64,000 nt of DNA from Lunatimonas salinarum (GTDB lineage: Bacteria; Bacteroidota; Bacteroidia; Cytophagales; Cyclobacteriaceae). This document shows, in pieces, positions 7,565-16,892 of this stretch. The stretch is from assembly GCF_017811155.1 (NCBI RefSeq), contig NZ_JACVCV010000010.1:124001-188000 (forward strand). The letters run 5' to 3'. The notes beneath the pieces were generated by a model. That model was not told the origin of the DNA and did not search any database. It saw nothing but the letters and a program-made list of their open reading frames with translations. The position numbers and the translations under genes were made by a program. Numbering within the stretch: the stretch's first letter is position 1; every line of letters begins with the position of its first letter.

Positions 7565-10500
7565 ATGAAAGCTGTATACTTTGTATGGGGTTTTGTTGCT
7601 TTTTCCATACTAGGTTTTTCCCTTTCATCCGAAACCGAAACCTTTGTGCTTCAGGATTTTGAAAGCAATTTTAGAATCGTCGACTATCCTGAAGAATTTT
7701 TGCCGGGTTGGGCGGCCAACGAAGTGCGGAGTGGCACTTCCAGGGTCTTCCAAGCTCCAGCAAAGGGTACTAACGGTTCCATAGCCCTAGGCGTTCAGAC
7801 CATAGGTAGTTTTGACGCGCAAATTTACATAAAAACGAGCACGATTGGGCTGAAAGGCAATATATTTTCCTTTTTTGCGCGCACTGAACGAAACGGCAGC
7901 GGCAACCGGCCAGTAATTGTGACCTATACTTTCTCAGAAGCAGGGCAGCAATCCCACCAAGAGCCGCTAGGGACACTGGAGAGTTTTCCGAATGCCGATA
8001 CGGATTATCGCCTCTGGGAAATCCCCATTCCGGAGCCCTGGTGGAACCGGGAGGAGGTCACAGTAACCTTAACCGTACAATACGGTCCAGGTACCGGAAC
8101 GGCCGCCAGGTGGTACATGGATGATTTTGGCATAAGGCTTTCTGACCAATCTGAACCTGAACCCGCTCCCAATGACCCGGATCCGGAAGACCCAGCCATT
8201 GATCCGCCAGGATTTCCATCGCTGCTACAGGCCGAAGCCTTGGATGGGCATACCCTTGAGCTGACTTTTGACAGGCTACTTCCCACCTCCATGCAAACGC
8301 CCTTGCTTTCCGCCGGCTACGGGGCTCCAGAGGAATGGGATGTCTCGGAAAATCGGCTTACCCTGCGTTTCTCAGATTGCCTCTACCCAAACACCTACGA
8401 ACTCATTCTTGCCCTTGTTGGAGATCCGGAGGACATGGAGCATCAAGTAGCCTTCGAACTGCAAACTCCGACTCCGCCCGGGGCGATCATTATCCATGAA
8501 TTCATGGCAGATCCCAATCCCAAGGGCTTGCTTCCTTCCAACCTACGGCTTCCCACAGCTGCGAATGACGAATACATCGAACTGTATAACCGCATGGACA
8601 AACCCATTCGGCTGAGAGGCTTTACTTACAACGAAAGTCCGGTGGAGGAAGCCGTGATTATGCCAGGGGCGTACTTGCTGTTGGTTCCTATGCCCCGCAA
8701 GGCTAATTTTACGGCTTGGGAACCTGTAGCGGGTGTAACCGGATTTCGGGCACTGCCCAATGGTTCTGGACAGATACGTCTTCGGGACGGATGGGGGAAT
8801 GTGGTCGATAGCCTTACGTACGATCCCTCTTGGTATGGAGATCCGCAAAAGTCCCAAGGAGGCTGGTCTCTAGAGCGGAAAAACCCCTATGTGGCATGCA
8901 GCGACGTGCACAACTGGGCTGCATCTGAAAGCCCGATGGGAGGTACTCCTGGTGCGCGGAATTCGGTCTATACCGATCAACCCGATTCCCGCTCATTTAG
9001 CGTAGAGCATATCATTCCGCTAACCAACGATATGCTTCGCGTACACTTTTCAAAGCCCCTTTTTCCAGATCGACACCCCGAGGGCAAGATCCTACTCCAT
9101 GGTGAAACCCTGAGAATAGACAGCTTGGCCGGCGCGGTCCTTTGGCTGCGCTTGCCATTTGCATTAAGCTCCGGCGAAACCTATGCCCTTTCTTTTCAGG
9201 GCATCCACGACTGCTTTGGTCAGTTGCTGGAGGAGGAAAACGTTTCATTTATTTACGATACGGATCCGCCGAAAATTACTGTGGTAGGTGGCAGGGCGGC
9301 CGATGAGGTGGTAATTTACTTGGATGAACCGATAGATGCCGGTTTTCTTCCTAGCGCCTCGGAAGTAAAGCTTTCGCCGTTTCAGGGAGCGGTCAGTCAA
9401 GTGCAATTGGCAGCGCCGAATCGGGTGCACCTGATGCTACAATCCAATCTCCCAGAGGGGCAGGAGTACGCGTTGGAGATTAGCGGCCTAACCGATCTCT
9501 TTGGAAATAGCATGGAACCTACCCAACGGCATTTTTTCTGGATAGATCAGATCGACACCGTTTTCTTTTCCGGCCCCAATGCCGCAAGTGTGCGTTTTAA
9601 GGTAGAAACCGATCGTTCTTCTACGCTCCATAGAGAGAATTATTGGCTGGACCGTGGATTGGGTCACCCGGTGGCCGTGGTAGAGGATGCGGAGGAACCA
9701 ACAACTGTCGTGTTGATTTTTGACCGTGACTTTCCCACCAATCAAGCGATCACCGTGGAGGTAGATGGGGTGCTGGATAAGGAGGGTAATCCGATCATCG
9801 CTTTTCGAAGATCCTTCACCTGGGATACGCGGGCTATTTCGCTTGGCACAGTCACGCCTATGCACCCAAATATGCTGACACTTCAATTTAACAAGGCGCT
9901 GGACCCGAAGACCGCCTTGATTCGGGAAAATTATACGGTATTACCTGAGGCTGGAAATCCGCAGGTCGTCGAAATCATGGACGGGCAAGCAGTGCGTTTG
10001 GCCTTCGAAGGGGAGTGGCAGCAAGACATGGCGTATCAAATTAGGGTACGCTCGCTGCGAGATTTGTTTGGAAATGAAATGCCTAGGGAAATCTCCGGCA
10101 CCTTTAGCCTATCAGCTGCCCGGCCCCGAATAGATACGGCTTATGTGACTTCCCCTTTTCAACTCAAGGTTCAAACAGACCGTGCGCTGCAGGCCCCATT
10201 TACCTTTTTGGTCCAGGATAGACCTGTCAGCACGCAGCGAGAGCTAGCGCCGGGAATGTACGAACTTGACGTTGATTTCGCACTCGATTCAGAGGAGCTG
10301 CTGCTAACTCTAACACTCCCTGAGGAAGCCCCCATTAACTACTTATTGGGCAATACGAAGCTCCGGTTGCAAGAAGTACGGTTGGTGGATGAACAAAAGA
10401 TGCGGCTTGCTTTCACCGATTTTTTGGATCCAGCGATGGCACTTTTACCGGATCGGTATCTAATCAATGGGAGACCGGTGGATGAGGTGGAGATGGAGCA

Positions 10501-12844
10501 GGAAGGTTTTTTGGTTTGGTTGACTTGGAAGGAGCCGTTGAAGCTGGGTTCCAGCTGGGAACTGGTATTGGGTCCCCTGCAAAGCCTAAGTGGGAAAGCA
10601 CTTAGCCAGGTCATGCAATCCGGCAGCTACTCCGATGGTATCGTAGATAGTTGGGTTTCACATGCCCAAACCGCGGTGCTGGTGCATGAAACAGTGCTAC
10701 CCTTGGAAAGTGCCTTGCAGGGGCGATTTGAAATGGAAGATGAGGATATAGAAGTAGATGCATGGGTCAATCGGTCTCAACCCAGGCAGATTCAGTTGGT
10801 ATTTTCAAAGCCTCTACAGGCTGACCGGTCTTATAGATTGCGGCTCCCACCGAGGATAGACGCACAGGGAAACTGGCTGTCCGGGAGTTACCGGGAAATA
10901 CGATGGGACACACGTCCCCCGACCCTACAGCATGTAGAGGTGATTAGGGATACGGAGTGGATGTTGCACTTTGATGAGTCGCTGGATCCGGTGTTTGCGC
11001 TGGTAACTTCTTTTTATGAAGTTGATGGAACACATCCTTTGGAGGTACAGCATGGTCCGGAGACCCACCAAGTGCTGCTGTATTTTGATCAGCCACCCGC
11101 TAGTGAAAGCGGTTTGCTTACCCTGGTTATTACAGGTATTGAAGATCCTCAAGGCAATTCGGTTGATCGGCAGCAATTTACCTTTACCTACGAGCCCCCG
11201 ATGGCGGCGGCGTATCGTGATATACTGATCAACGAGGTGATGCCAGCACCTAGAGAGGGAGGATCGCTGCCCAATGCCGAATACGTGGAGCTGTTCAACG
11301 CCTCGCAACGCCCGGTGCAGCTGGGAGGGATGCGTTTTGGCAATAACCGAACTTTTACGACGCTTTCCCGGTACGTTTTAGATCCGGGGCAATATCTGAT
11401 CCTTTGCCCAGTGTCTCAGGTTGGTCAATTCACGGCCTTTGGAGAAGTGATGGGCGTTTCTCCTTGGCCTACCTTGTTGAATGCCGGGGATGAGGTTTGG
11501 ATCGGAACGGCTGAAGGTTCCGTGTTAGACCGATTTGCATACGATAATTCCAGCTTTGGAAATAGCACAATCGCCCAAGGCGGATATAGCCTGGAGCTGG
11601 TAAACCCCTACTACCCTTGTGAGTCTCCCACCAACATTCGCCCATCGCAATCTCCGCAGAGGGGGACTCCCGGTCAGCAAAATTCCGTGTTTGACCAAAC
11701 ACCAGATCGGATTCCACCACGTCTGGTACAGGCTGATCCCCTAGGTCCGGACAAACTTCGACTTGGGTTTTCCAAGCCGGTAACCGAAAGCAATCTATCG
11801 GCCCAGTTCTTCTTGGAGCCTCAGTTAGCTCTCTCGGACATTGCCTTGGATCCCGAGGATCCCTATGCTCTGTATGTGACCTTCGCATCACCATTTGAAA
11901 GCAATCAACGCTACGAAGTAGCGATCGCAGACTGGACCGATTGTGCAGGCAATGCACTGGATCCACAAGCCTCCCGGTTGGTCTTTAAGATTCCTACGGA
12001 AGCTTTGCCTGGTGATATTGTTTTGAATGAAATCCTCTTTAACCCACGAACCGGAGGGCCCAAGTTTGTCGAAATTTACAATGCCTCGGAAAAGTACATC
12101 GATCTGAAAAATTGGAAACTAGCAAATGTCGCAAATGGGGAAGTTGCGAACAGAAGGGTGATTTCCGGCCATACGGACATCTTGCTTCCGGGTATGTTTC
12201 GCGTATTTACCACGGACGCAGGCCTCCTCCACCAACATTATCCCCGAGGTCTAGTCGATACGTTTCACGAGATGAGTTTGCCGTCCTACCCCATAGGTAG
12301 TGGCACGGTCATCTTGTTGAATCCGGACGAGACCATCCAAGAACGATATAGTTATCACGAACGTCATCATCATCCGCTGTTGAGGGAGGTTCGGGGCGTA
12401 AGCTTGGAGCGCCTCAGTATGAATGGTGAAGTGGATGATCCCGAAAACTGGCAATCAGCCTCCGCCACGGAGGGTTATGCCACGCCGGGTTTCCGCAACT
12501 CCCAAGTGGTATCGCCTAATCCATTGGAGCAGGGAATACAGATATCGCCCAAGGTCTTTGTACCGGACGGCGTGGGCGAGACCCCTTTCACGACCATATC
12601 CTACAGGCTGGATCAGGCTGGGTTTGTGGCCACACTTCGCATTTACGCCACGGACGGCAGGTTGGTGCGCGAACTTTGCCAAAATCAGCTTTGGGGCGAG
12701 TCCGGGTTCTATATTTGGGATGGCACCGACGAGCGGGGAGCAAGGGTGAAGTCTGGCTATTACGTGGTTTGGGTGGAATTGTTCCATCCGGATGGTACAG
12801 TGAATCAGCTCAAGAAAACCGTGGTGGTAGGGACTAAATTTTAG
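7565..12844 (+). CDS. Giant secreted protein with Ig-like repeats, three lamin-tail domains and FlgD-like C-terminus
   Basis: This 1759-residue protein starts with a hydrophobic signal sequence. An N-terminal jelly-roll-like region ends in an acidic-proline linker (EPEPAPNDPDPEDP, about residue 198). Three lamin-tail (LTD) domains follow: IIIHEFMADPN near 307, ILINEVMPAP near 1220 and IVLNEILFNPRTGGP near 1484. Between the first and second lie many SbsA-type Ig-like repeats, each with a variant of 'RLxFxxxLDP'. The C-terminal 100 residues (FVPDGVGE to KKTVVVG) form a FlgD-like Ig domain with WDGTDERGARVKSGYY. That C-terminus often sits on proteins exported by the type IX system in Bacteroidota. 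The protein is probably on the cell surface, as adhesin or scaffold. I see no catalytic domain. Confidence 0.85.
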   Translation: MKAVYFVWGFVAFSILGFSLSSETETFVLQDFESNFRIVDYPEEFLPGWAANEVRSGTSRVFQAPAKGTNGSIALGVQTIGSFDAQIYIKTSTIGLKGNIFSFFARTERNGSGNRPVIVTYTFSEAGQQSHQEPLGTLESFPNADTDYRLWEIPIPEPWWNREEVTVTLTVQYGPGTGTAARWYMDDFGIRLSDQSEPEPAPNDPDPEDPAIDPPGFPSLLQAEALDGHTLELTFDRLLPTSMQTPLLSAGYGAPEEWDVSENRLTLRFSDCLYPNTYELILALVGDPEDMEHQVAFELQTPTPPGAIIIHEFMADPNPKGLLPSNLRLPTAANDEYIELYNRMDKPIRLRGFTYNESPVEEAVIMPGAYLLLVPMPRKANFTAWEPVAGVTGFRALPNGSGQIRLRDGWGNVVDSLTYDPSWYGDPQKSQGGWSLERKNPYVACSDVHNWAASESPMGGTPGARNSVYTDQPDSRSFSVEHIIPLTNDMLRVHFSKPLFPDRHPEGKILLHGETLRIDSLAGAVLWLRLPFALSSGETYALSFQGIHDCFGQLLEEENVSFIYDTDPPKITVVGGRAADEVVIYLDEPIDAGFLPSASEVKLSPFQGAVSQVQLAAPNRVHLMLQSNLPEGQEYALEISGLTDLFGNSMEPTQRHFFWIDQIDTVFFSGPNAASVRFKVETDRSSTLHRENYWLDRGLGHPVAVVEDAEEPTTVVLIFDRDFPTNQAITVEVDGVLDKEGNPIIAFRRSFTWDTRAISLGTVTPMHPNMLTLQFNKALDPKTALIRENYTVLPEAGNPQVVEIMDGQAVRLAFEGEWQQDMAYQIRVRSLRDLFGNEMPREISGTFSLSAARPRIDTAYVTSPFQLKVQTDRALQAPFTFLVQDRPVSTQRELAPGMYELDVDFALDSEELLLTLTLPEEAPINYLLGNTKLRLQEVRLVDEQKMRLAFTDFLDPAMALLPDRYLINGRPVDEVEMEQEGFLVWLTWKEPLKLGSSWELVLGPLQSLSGKALSQVMQSGSYSDGIVDSWVSHAQTAVLVHETVLPLESALQGRFEMEDEDIEVDAWVNRSQPRQIQLVFSKPLQADRSYRLRLPPRIDAQGNWLSGSYREIRWDTRPPTLQHVEVIRDTEWMLHFDESLDPVFALVTSFYEVDGTHPLEVQHGPETHQVLLYFDQPPASESGLLTLVITGIEDPQGNSVDRQQFTFTYEPPMAAAYRDILINEVMPAPREGGSLPNAEYVELFNASQRPVQLGGMRFGNNRTFTTLSRYVLDPGQYLILCPVSQVGQFTAFGEVMGVSPWPTLLNAGDEVWIGTAEGSVLDRFAYDNSSFGNSTIAQGGYSLELVNPYYPCESPTNIRPSQSPQRGTPGQQNSVFDQTPDRIPPRLVQADPLGPDKLRLGFSKPVTESNLSAQFFLEPQLALSDIALDPEDPYALYVTFASPFESNQRYEVAIADWTDCAGNALDPQASRLVFKIPTEALPGDIVLNEILFNPRTGGPKFVEIYNASEKYIDLKNWKLANVANGEVANRRVISGHTDILLPGMFRVFTTDAGLLHQHYPRGLVDTFHEMSLPSYPIGSGTVILLNPDETIQERYSYHERHHHPLLREVRGVSLERLSMNGEVDDPENWQSASATEGYATPGFRNSQVVSPNPLEQGIQISPKVFVPDGVGETPFTTISYRLDQAGFVATLRIYATDGRLVRELCQNQLWGESGFYIWDGTDERGARVKSGYYVVWVELFHPDGTVNQLKKTVVVGTKF

Positions 12845-12923
12845 TGCCTCTTACCAATGTCAAGGGATTTTTTGTATTTTCGGGATTGTGCCTAAAGCCA
12901 ATTAAATCCGCATTGGACCCAAA

Positions 12924-13913
12924 ATGACAAATAAAATTCCCGGATTAGCCCTTTTATTCCTACTGCTAGGTTTCCTCGCCGCTTGCTCCGTTAATTCTAG
13001 GCAAAAGCCAGAGTACCTGCTGCGTTTTGGTCACTTGGCCAATCGACAACATGGCTGGCATCAGGCTGCCGAGCGCTTTGCCGAGGAAGTATATCGGAGA
13101 TCGAATGGACGTATGCAGGTCAAGGTATTTCCCAGCGAGCAATTGGGAAAGGAAATGGACGTGCTGACGGGAATTTTAGTGGGCAGTGCAGATATCATGA
13201 TCACCGGCGAATCGCTTCAAAGCTGGAGCCTACCAAATGCCATCCTATGTGCCACTCCTTTTGCTATCCGGGATAGCGAACACTTGAAAAAAATTGCCGG
13301 TGGACCCATCGGAAAAGAAATTGAACAACATATCATCGACGGGGCTGGATTTAAACCCATTGCTTGGTTTGAACGCGGAGCACGAAACCTGACGGCCAAT
13401 CGGATCATCCGTCACCCCGACGAGCTGAATGGCATGATATTGCGGGTACCGGCAGTATCCCTGTACGTAAAAACCTGGAGTGCTTTGGGCGCTAAACCCA
13501 CGCCTATGGCCTTTTCGGAGGTTTTTACAGCGCTGCAACAGTCTACCATCCACGGTCAGGAAAACCCCTTTGCGCTCATCAAAGATGCAGGCCTCTACGA
13601 AGTCCAAAAGTACTGTATGCTGACCGAACATGTGAAGGGATGGTCTTATGTGGTGATGAACAACAAAAAATACGAAAGCCTACCAAAGGAGCTGCAGCAG
13701 GTTATCGATGAGTCCGCCGCCGTCATGCAGGAGTATGAGCATGAATTGTTTCTCAAACAGGAAAAATTAGATTACGAACACCTGAAGGCACAAGGTATGG
13801 AATTTATCGAAGTAGATAAGGAAGCGTTCCGGGAGGCTGCTACAAATGCGGTAATGGAAAATTTCAATGAACAGCAAAACGATCTTCTACGTAGAATTCA
13901 GGCCGTCAAATGA
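12924..13913 (+). CDS. TRAP transporter substrate-binding lipoprotein, DctP family
   Basis: This 329-residue protein is the solute-binding subunit of a TRAP transporter, which imports organic acids using an ion gradient. A lipobox (FLAAC, cysteine near residue 21) follows the signal sequence, so it is probably lipid-anchored rather than free in the periplasm. Family signatures include FAEEVYRRSNGRMQVKVFPS, GSADIMITG and LRVPAVSLYVKTWSALGAKP, with the conserved arginine that binds the substrate carboxylate. FSEVFTALQQSTIHGQENPF is the family's typical late motif. It heads a three-gene operon, and its last 4 bases overlap the start of the small permease gene. The substrate is not evident. Confidence 0.93.
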   Translation: MTNKIPGLALLFLLLGFLAACSVNSRQKPEYLLRFGHLANRQHGWHQAAERFAEEVYRRSNGRMQVKVFPSEQLGKEMDVLTGILVGSADIMITGESLQSWSLPNAILCATPFAIRDSEHLKKIAGGPIGKEIEQHIIDGAGFKPIAWFERGARNLTANRIIRHPDELNGMILRVPAVSLYVKTWSALGAKPTPMAFSEVFTALQQSTIHGQENPFALIKDAGLYEVQKYCMLTEHVKGWSYVVMNNKKYESLPKELQQVIDESAAVMQEYEHELFLKQEKLDYEHLKAQGMEFIEVDKEAFREAATNAVMENFNEQQNDLLRRIQAVK

Positions 13914-14383
13914 AAAATAGTTCCCCAGTTACATTTCTTGACAGGGTTCTGTCCTTTTTAGTAATCATCAGCTTCCTGCTGATGATCGGGGTGGTCGTCT
14001 TGCAAATACTGGCCCGCTATGCCCTGCCCTGGTCTCCCGAGTGGACGGAGGAAATGGCTCGGTTTTGTTTTATCTACCTCGTAAGTCTAGGGGCCGGACT
14101 GGCCATTAAAGAAAGGCTGTATGTTAGCGTGGATTTTCTGCTTGATAAGTTGACGCCCACTACACGCAAAGGATTGGAAATAGGCATTCTGGCATTAATC
14201 GTGGTATTCATGTTGACCATGGCAATTGTCAGCCTTCCCTTAGTACAAATCGTTAGCTTACAGCGATCCCCTGCCATGCAGCTTAACATGTCTTGGATGT
14301 ATGCGGCGATGACCCTTATGGGCTTTTTTGTGGGCCTTTACGGTAGTTTTCAACTTGTCGAACGGATAAAACAGCGCCCATGA
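13910..14383 (+). CDS. TRAP transporter small permease, DctQ family
   Basis: This 157-residue protein has four hydrophobic segments, the normal DctQ topology. The family pattern W(S/T)EE(M/A)ARF appears as PEWTEEMARFCFIYLVSLGA (residues 43-62). It is the small membrane subunit that joins the binding protein and the large permease in the cytoplasmic membrane. Both ends overlap the neighbours by 4 bases (ATGA), which suggests translational coupling of all three transporter subunits. Confidence 0.92.
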   Translation: MKNSSPVTFLDRVLSFLVIISFLLMIGVVVLQILARYALPWSPEWTEEMARFCFIYLVSLGAGLAIKERLYVSVDFLLDKLTPTTRKGLEIGILALIVVFMLTMAIVSLPLVQIVSLQRSPAMQLNMSWMYAAMTLMGFFVGLYGSFQLVERIKQRP

Positions 14384-15654
14384 CTATCCTGCTATTTGTG
14401 GTATTCTTGGTATTGCTGATATTGGGCGTGCCCATTGCCTTTGCCTTGGGTCTTTCGGCCTTTGCGTATATCCTCTTAAGTGATTTACCGCTGATGGTGA
14501 TACCCCAGAAAATGTATGCAGGCATAGACGTTTTTGTGCTGCTGTCTATCCCTGGATTTATTCTTGCCGGTAACCTGATGAATGCCAGTGGGATTACCGA
14601 CCGTATCATACGTTTTTGCAATGCATTGCTGGGTCATATTCGTGGTGGATTGGGCCTAGCAAACGTAGGTGCTTCCATGTTGTTTGGCGGGATTTCCGGT
14701 ACTGCCATCGCCGATACCGCTAGCATAGGTGCAGTGATGATACCTGCCATGAAGAAGGAGGGCTATGATACGGCATTTTCCTGCGCAGTGACGGCTTCCT
14801 CCTCCACCATTGGCCCGGTAATTCCACCCAGTCTTCCCATGATTATCGCCGCTACACTGACCGGCCTTTCCGTGGGGAAGCTTTTTGTGGCTGGCATCGT
14901 CCCAGGTATATTGTTGGGTTTGGGTTTTATGGTGGTCACTTACCTGATCTCAGTAAAACGAAAATACCCAAAGAGCCCGAAGACGCCCATTTTACTTATG
15001 CTCAAGTCTTTTTTTCAGGCCTTTTGGGCGATTATGATGACTTTGGTGATCCTATTTGGAATTATTGGAGGCGTTTTTACCCCCACGGAGGCCTCCATTG
15101 TAGCGGTGATTTATGCGATGGCAGTAGGACTGTTCGTTTACCGAGAGCTTAAACTCAAAGCGATTCCGAAAATTATCCTAGACTCGGCTAAGACTACGGC
15201 CTCTTTGATGGTGTTGGTTGGATTTGCCAACCTTTTCGGTTGGATTATGACGGTGGAAGAACTCCCCCAACTTATTGCCGATTCTCTGCTTAACCTTACG
15301 GAAAATAAGTTTATTCTACTCCTTCTGATCAATCTGCTTCTCATCTTCGTGGGAGCTTTTATGGAAACCATTGCCGCACTGTTGATTCTTTTTCCGGTTT
15401 TACTGGGGGTGGCTGTGCAAGTGGGCGTGGATCCGATTCAGTTTGCCATAATTATGGTGTTCAACCTGGTCATTGGGCTGACCACCCCACCTGTAGGTGT
15501 CTGCCTGTTTGTTGCTTCAAGCATCGGGCAGATATCGCTTGAGAAAATTGCTCGGGCAGGTCTGCCGTTTTTATTGGTAAGCCTGCTGGTGTTGGCGCTG
15601 ATTACCTATGTGCCCGGGATCTCTCTATGGCTGCCTGGCCTGTTGTACGATTGA
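14380..15654 (+). CDS. TRAP transporter large permease, DctM family
   Basis: This 424-residue, very hydrophobic protein is the ion-coupled channel subunit of the TRAP system. Recognisable parts include SIPGFILAGNLMNASGITDR, GGISGTAIADTASIG, ASSSTIGPVIPPSLPMII and FNLVIGLTTPPVGVCLF, which fit the two structural repeats with their ion-binding hairpins. Length is normal for DctM. Start and stop fit a tightly coupled operon with the DctP and DctQ genes. No terminator hairpin with a T-tract is visible directly after the stop. Confidence 0.95.
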   Translation: MTILLFVVFLVLLILGVPIAFALGLSAFAYILLSDLPLMVIPQKMYAGIDVFVLLSIPGFILAGNLMNASGITDRIIRFCNALLGHIRGGLGLANVGASMLFGGISGTAIADTASIGAVMIPAMKKEGYDTAFSCAVTASSSTIGPVIPPSLPMIIAATLTGLSVGKLFVAGIVPGILLGLGFMVVTYLISVKRKYPKSPKTPILLMLKSFFQAFWAIMMTLVILFGIIGGVFTPTEASIVAVIYAMAVGLFVYRELKLKAIPKIILDSAKTTASLMVLVGFANLFGWIMTVEELPQLIADSLLNLTENKFILLLLINLLLIFVGAFMETIAALLILFPVLLGVAVQVGVDPIQFAIIMVFNLVIGLTTPPVGVCLFVASSIGQISLEKIARAGLPFLLVSLLVLALITYVPGISLWLPGLLYD

Positions 15655-15770
15655 GTCACACATAGCCATTTTGGCATAATTCTACTTTTTTATAGGTCAA
15701 AATGACACTGATCGCAACCTACAATATGACGTATTGTCCTGATTACAAACTGGATAGCCATTTATGCTGC

Positions 15771-15787
15771 TTGGCATAGGTTTTGGG
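15771..15787 (+). promoter_or_regulatory. Candidate hsp20 promoter (sigma-54-like or spaced -7 box)
   Basis: TTGGCATAGGTTTTGGG lies 52 bases before the Hsp20 ATG. It keeps the GG of a -24 element and a TTG at the right spacing for a -12 element, but lacks the C after TTG. It can also be read as TA-N3-TTTG, a housekeeping -7 box with one extra base. A second TTGGCAT copy lies at 15671-15677. Either reading is tentative. Confidence 0.3.
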
Positions 15788-15838
15788 TAGATGGGAATAG
15801 TACGAAACGATTCAAAAACCTAAAACTCACGTATAGCC

Positions 15839-16294
15839 ATGACACTGATGAAGATTTCAAACGACGCAAAGAAGAACCAATTTCCCACCTTCGACACTTG
15901 GTTTGACCAACTGTTCGATTTTCCTGCGAGCATAGACCGCGCAGGAAGAGTTGGTGGCTTTAAAAGTACGCTACCAGCGGTAAATATCAAGGAGGATGAA
16001 AAATCGTTCCAGCTGGAAGTAGCCGCACCAGGTTTCTCTAAGGAGGACTTCAAGATTAACTACGACCACGAGCAACTCACCATATCCTCCGAGAAAAAAG
16101 AGGAGTCGGTGAGCGAAGAAAAGGTTACCCGAAGAGAATTTAGCTATCAGGCTTTCAAACGATCTTTTTACCTTCCCGAGGAGATGATTGACGTGGAAGG
16201 TATCCGTGCGCAGTACAAGGATGGTATCCTACATGTCGTACTGCCCAAGCGGCTGCAGCAAGACAAGCAGGTAAAACAGATTCAGATCCTGTAA
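15839..16294 (+). CDS. Small heat-shock protein, Hsp20 / alpha-crystallin family
   Basis: This 151-residue cytosolic chaperone holds unfolding proteins in a refoldable state. The alpha-crystallin domain spans about residues 45-145. It opens with LPAVNIKEDEKSFQLEVAAPGFSKEDF split over two strands, and has the conserved DGILHVVLPK (A-x-x-x-n-GvL-like motif) near 128-137. The C-terminal VKQIQIL ends in the I-x-I/V-type motif used for oligomer contacts. The gene stands alone with its own terminator at 16377-16417. A second in-frame ATG (codon 4, 15848) is possible as start. Confidence 0.93.
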   Translation: MTLMKISNDAKKNQFPTFDTWFDQLFDFPASIDRAGRVGGFKSTLPAVNIKEDEKSFQLEVAAPGFSKEDFKINYDHEQLTISSEKKEESVSEEKVTRREFSYQAFKRSFYLPEEMIDVEGIRAQYKDGILHVVLPKRLQQDKQVKQIQIL

Positions 16295-16376
16295 GCTGCT
16301 GCCCATTCCATTTCGGTCCCCAGCGGCCGCCAAAGGAGTTTCCCTTTAGGTGGTCGTCCGGGTTAATCATATATTG

Positions 16377-16417
16377 AAAAGCTGCCTCAGTCACCTTGGG
16401 GCGGCTTTTATTTTTTT
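16377..16417 (+). terminator. Rho-independent terminator after hsp20
   Basis: A 10-bp stem (AAAAGCTGCC paired with GGCGGCTTTT, one G-T pair) is followed by a run of T. It lies 82 bases after the Hsp20 stop. Confidence 0.8.
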
Positions 16418-16538
16418 AGGGTTTTGGTTTATTCATTCTGAGAAATTCCAATTCTGAAGAACTCTTCCTGGGTTTTTTAGAAGCGGATAGGTCGTCGATT
16501 AGCTGTCTAGTCAAAAACGGTAGGGAAGTGCGAGACAC

Positions 16539-16730
16539 CTAGAACATGCCTTTTCGGAACTTGCCCTGAAAATAGGCGTCCGCTACAAACATAATCGTAA
16601 GCAAAACAAGTAGCGAGGGAAACAACGCCGAGGGTACAGCAAGCAGGCCCAGCAGTAGGTTTAGGGTTAACAAGGCTACACAGCTAATCAATAGGTAGTA
16701 GGAGACGGTGAAGATTCGATAAGCTTTCAT
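16539..16730 (-). CDS. Small two-helix membrane protein (63 residues)
   Basis: The protein has two hydrophobic segments (about residues 10-30 and 35-51) and ends in a basic tail (QGKFRKGMF). I know no family for it. The case for a real gene is its promoter. On the minus strand a perfect -7 box TAATTTTG (16790-16783) lies 53 bases upstream of the ATG. It is preceded at a fixed distance by a 19-bp palindrome that also occurs before two other small membrane protein genes in this window. It is divergent from another small membrane protein gene at 16893. Function unknown; envelope-stress or membrane-modulating peptides are possible. Confidence 0.65.
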   Translation of the reverse strand: MKAYRIFTVSYYLLISCVALLTLNLLLGLLAVPSALFPSLLVLLTIMFVADAYFQGKFRKGMF

Positions 16731-16782
16731 AGTGATCTGCCGAAGAAAGGAACGAAAACGAAATCAATGAGACCTAACAAAG

Positions 16783-16819
16783 CAAAATTATCGGTCCTCA
16801 CTGAAAAAAAATTTCAGTG
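16783..16819 (-). promoter_or_regulatory. Palindromic operator A with -7 box, upstream of the 63-residue membrane protein
   Basis: CACTGAAA-N5-TTTCAGTG occupies 16799-16819. On the minus strand TAATTTTG follows at 16790-16783. The centre of the palindrome (16809) is exactly 26 bases from the G of the -7 box, the same as in the other two copies (22931-22966 and 25305-25340). The palindrome covers the -33 region, and no separate TTTG -33 box is visible. This fits a repressor, an activator or an alternative sigma factor. Confidence 0.75.
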
Positions 16820-16862
16820 GGGGGAAAAGTTTCAAAGATTTTTATTGCCCGATGGGCTCCAA

Positions 16863-16870
16863 TATCTTTG
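16863..16870 (+). promoter_or_regulatory. -7 box of the 57-residue membrane protein gene
   Basis: TATCTTTG matches TAnnTTTG exactly, 22 bases before the ATG at 16893. An ATTG lies 15 bases upstream, a little short for a -33 element. Confidence 0.5.
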
Positions 16871-16892
16871 TTCCAAACCGTAGGTATTCGAT

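Noticed and set aside
7770-12787. Many open frames on the minus strand and in other plus frames across the lamin-tail gene
   Set aside because: They overlap one continuous 1759-residue gene with clear domains and show no family features or start signals of their own.
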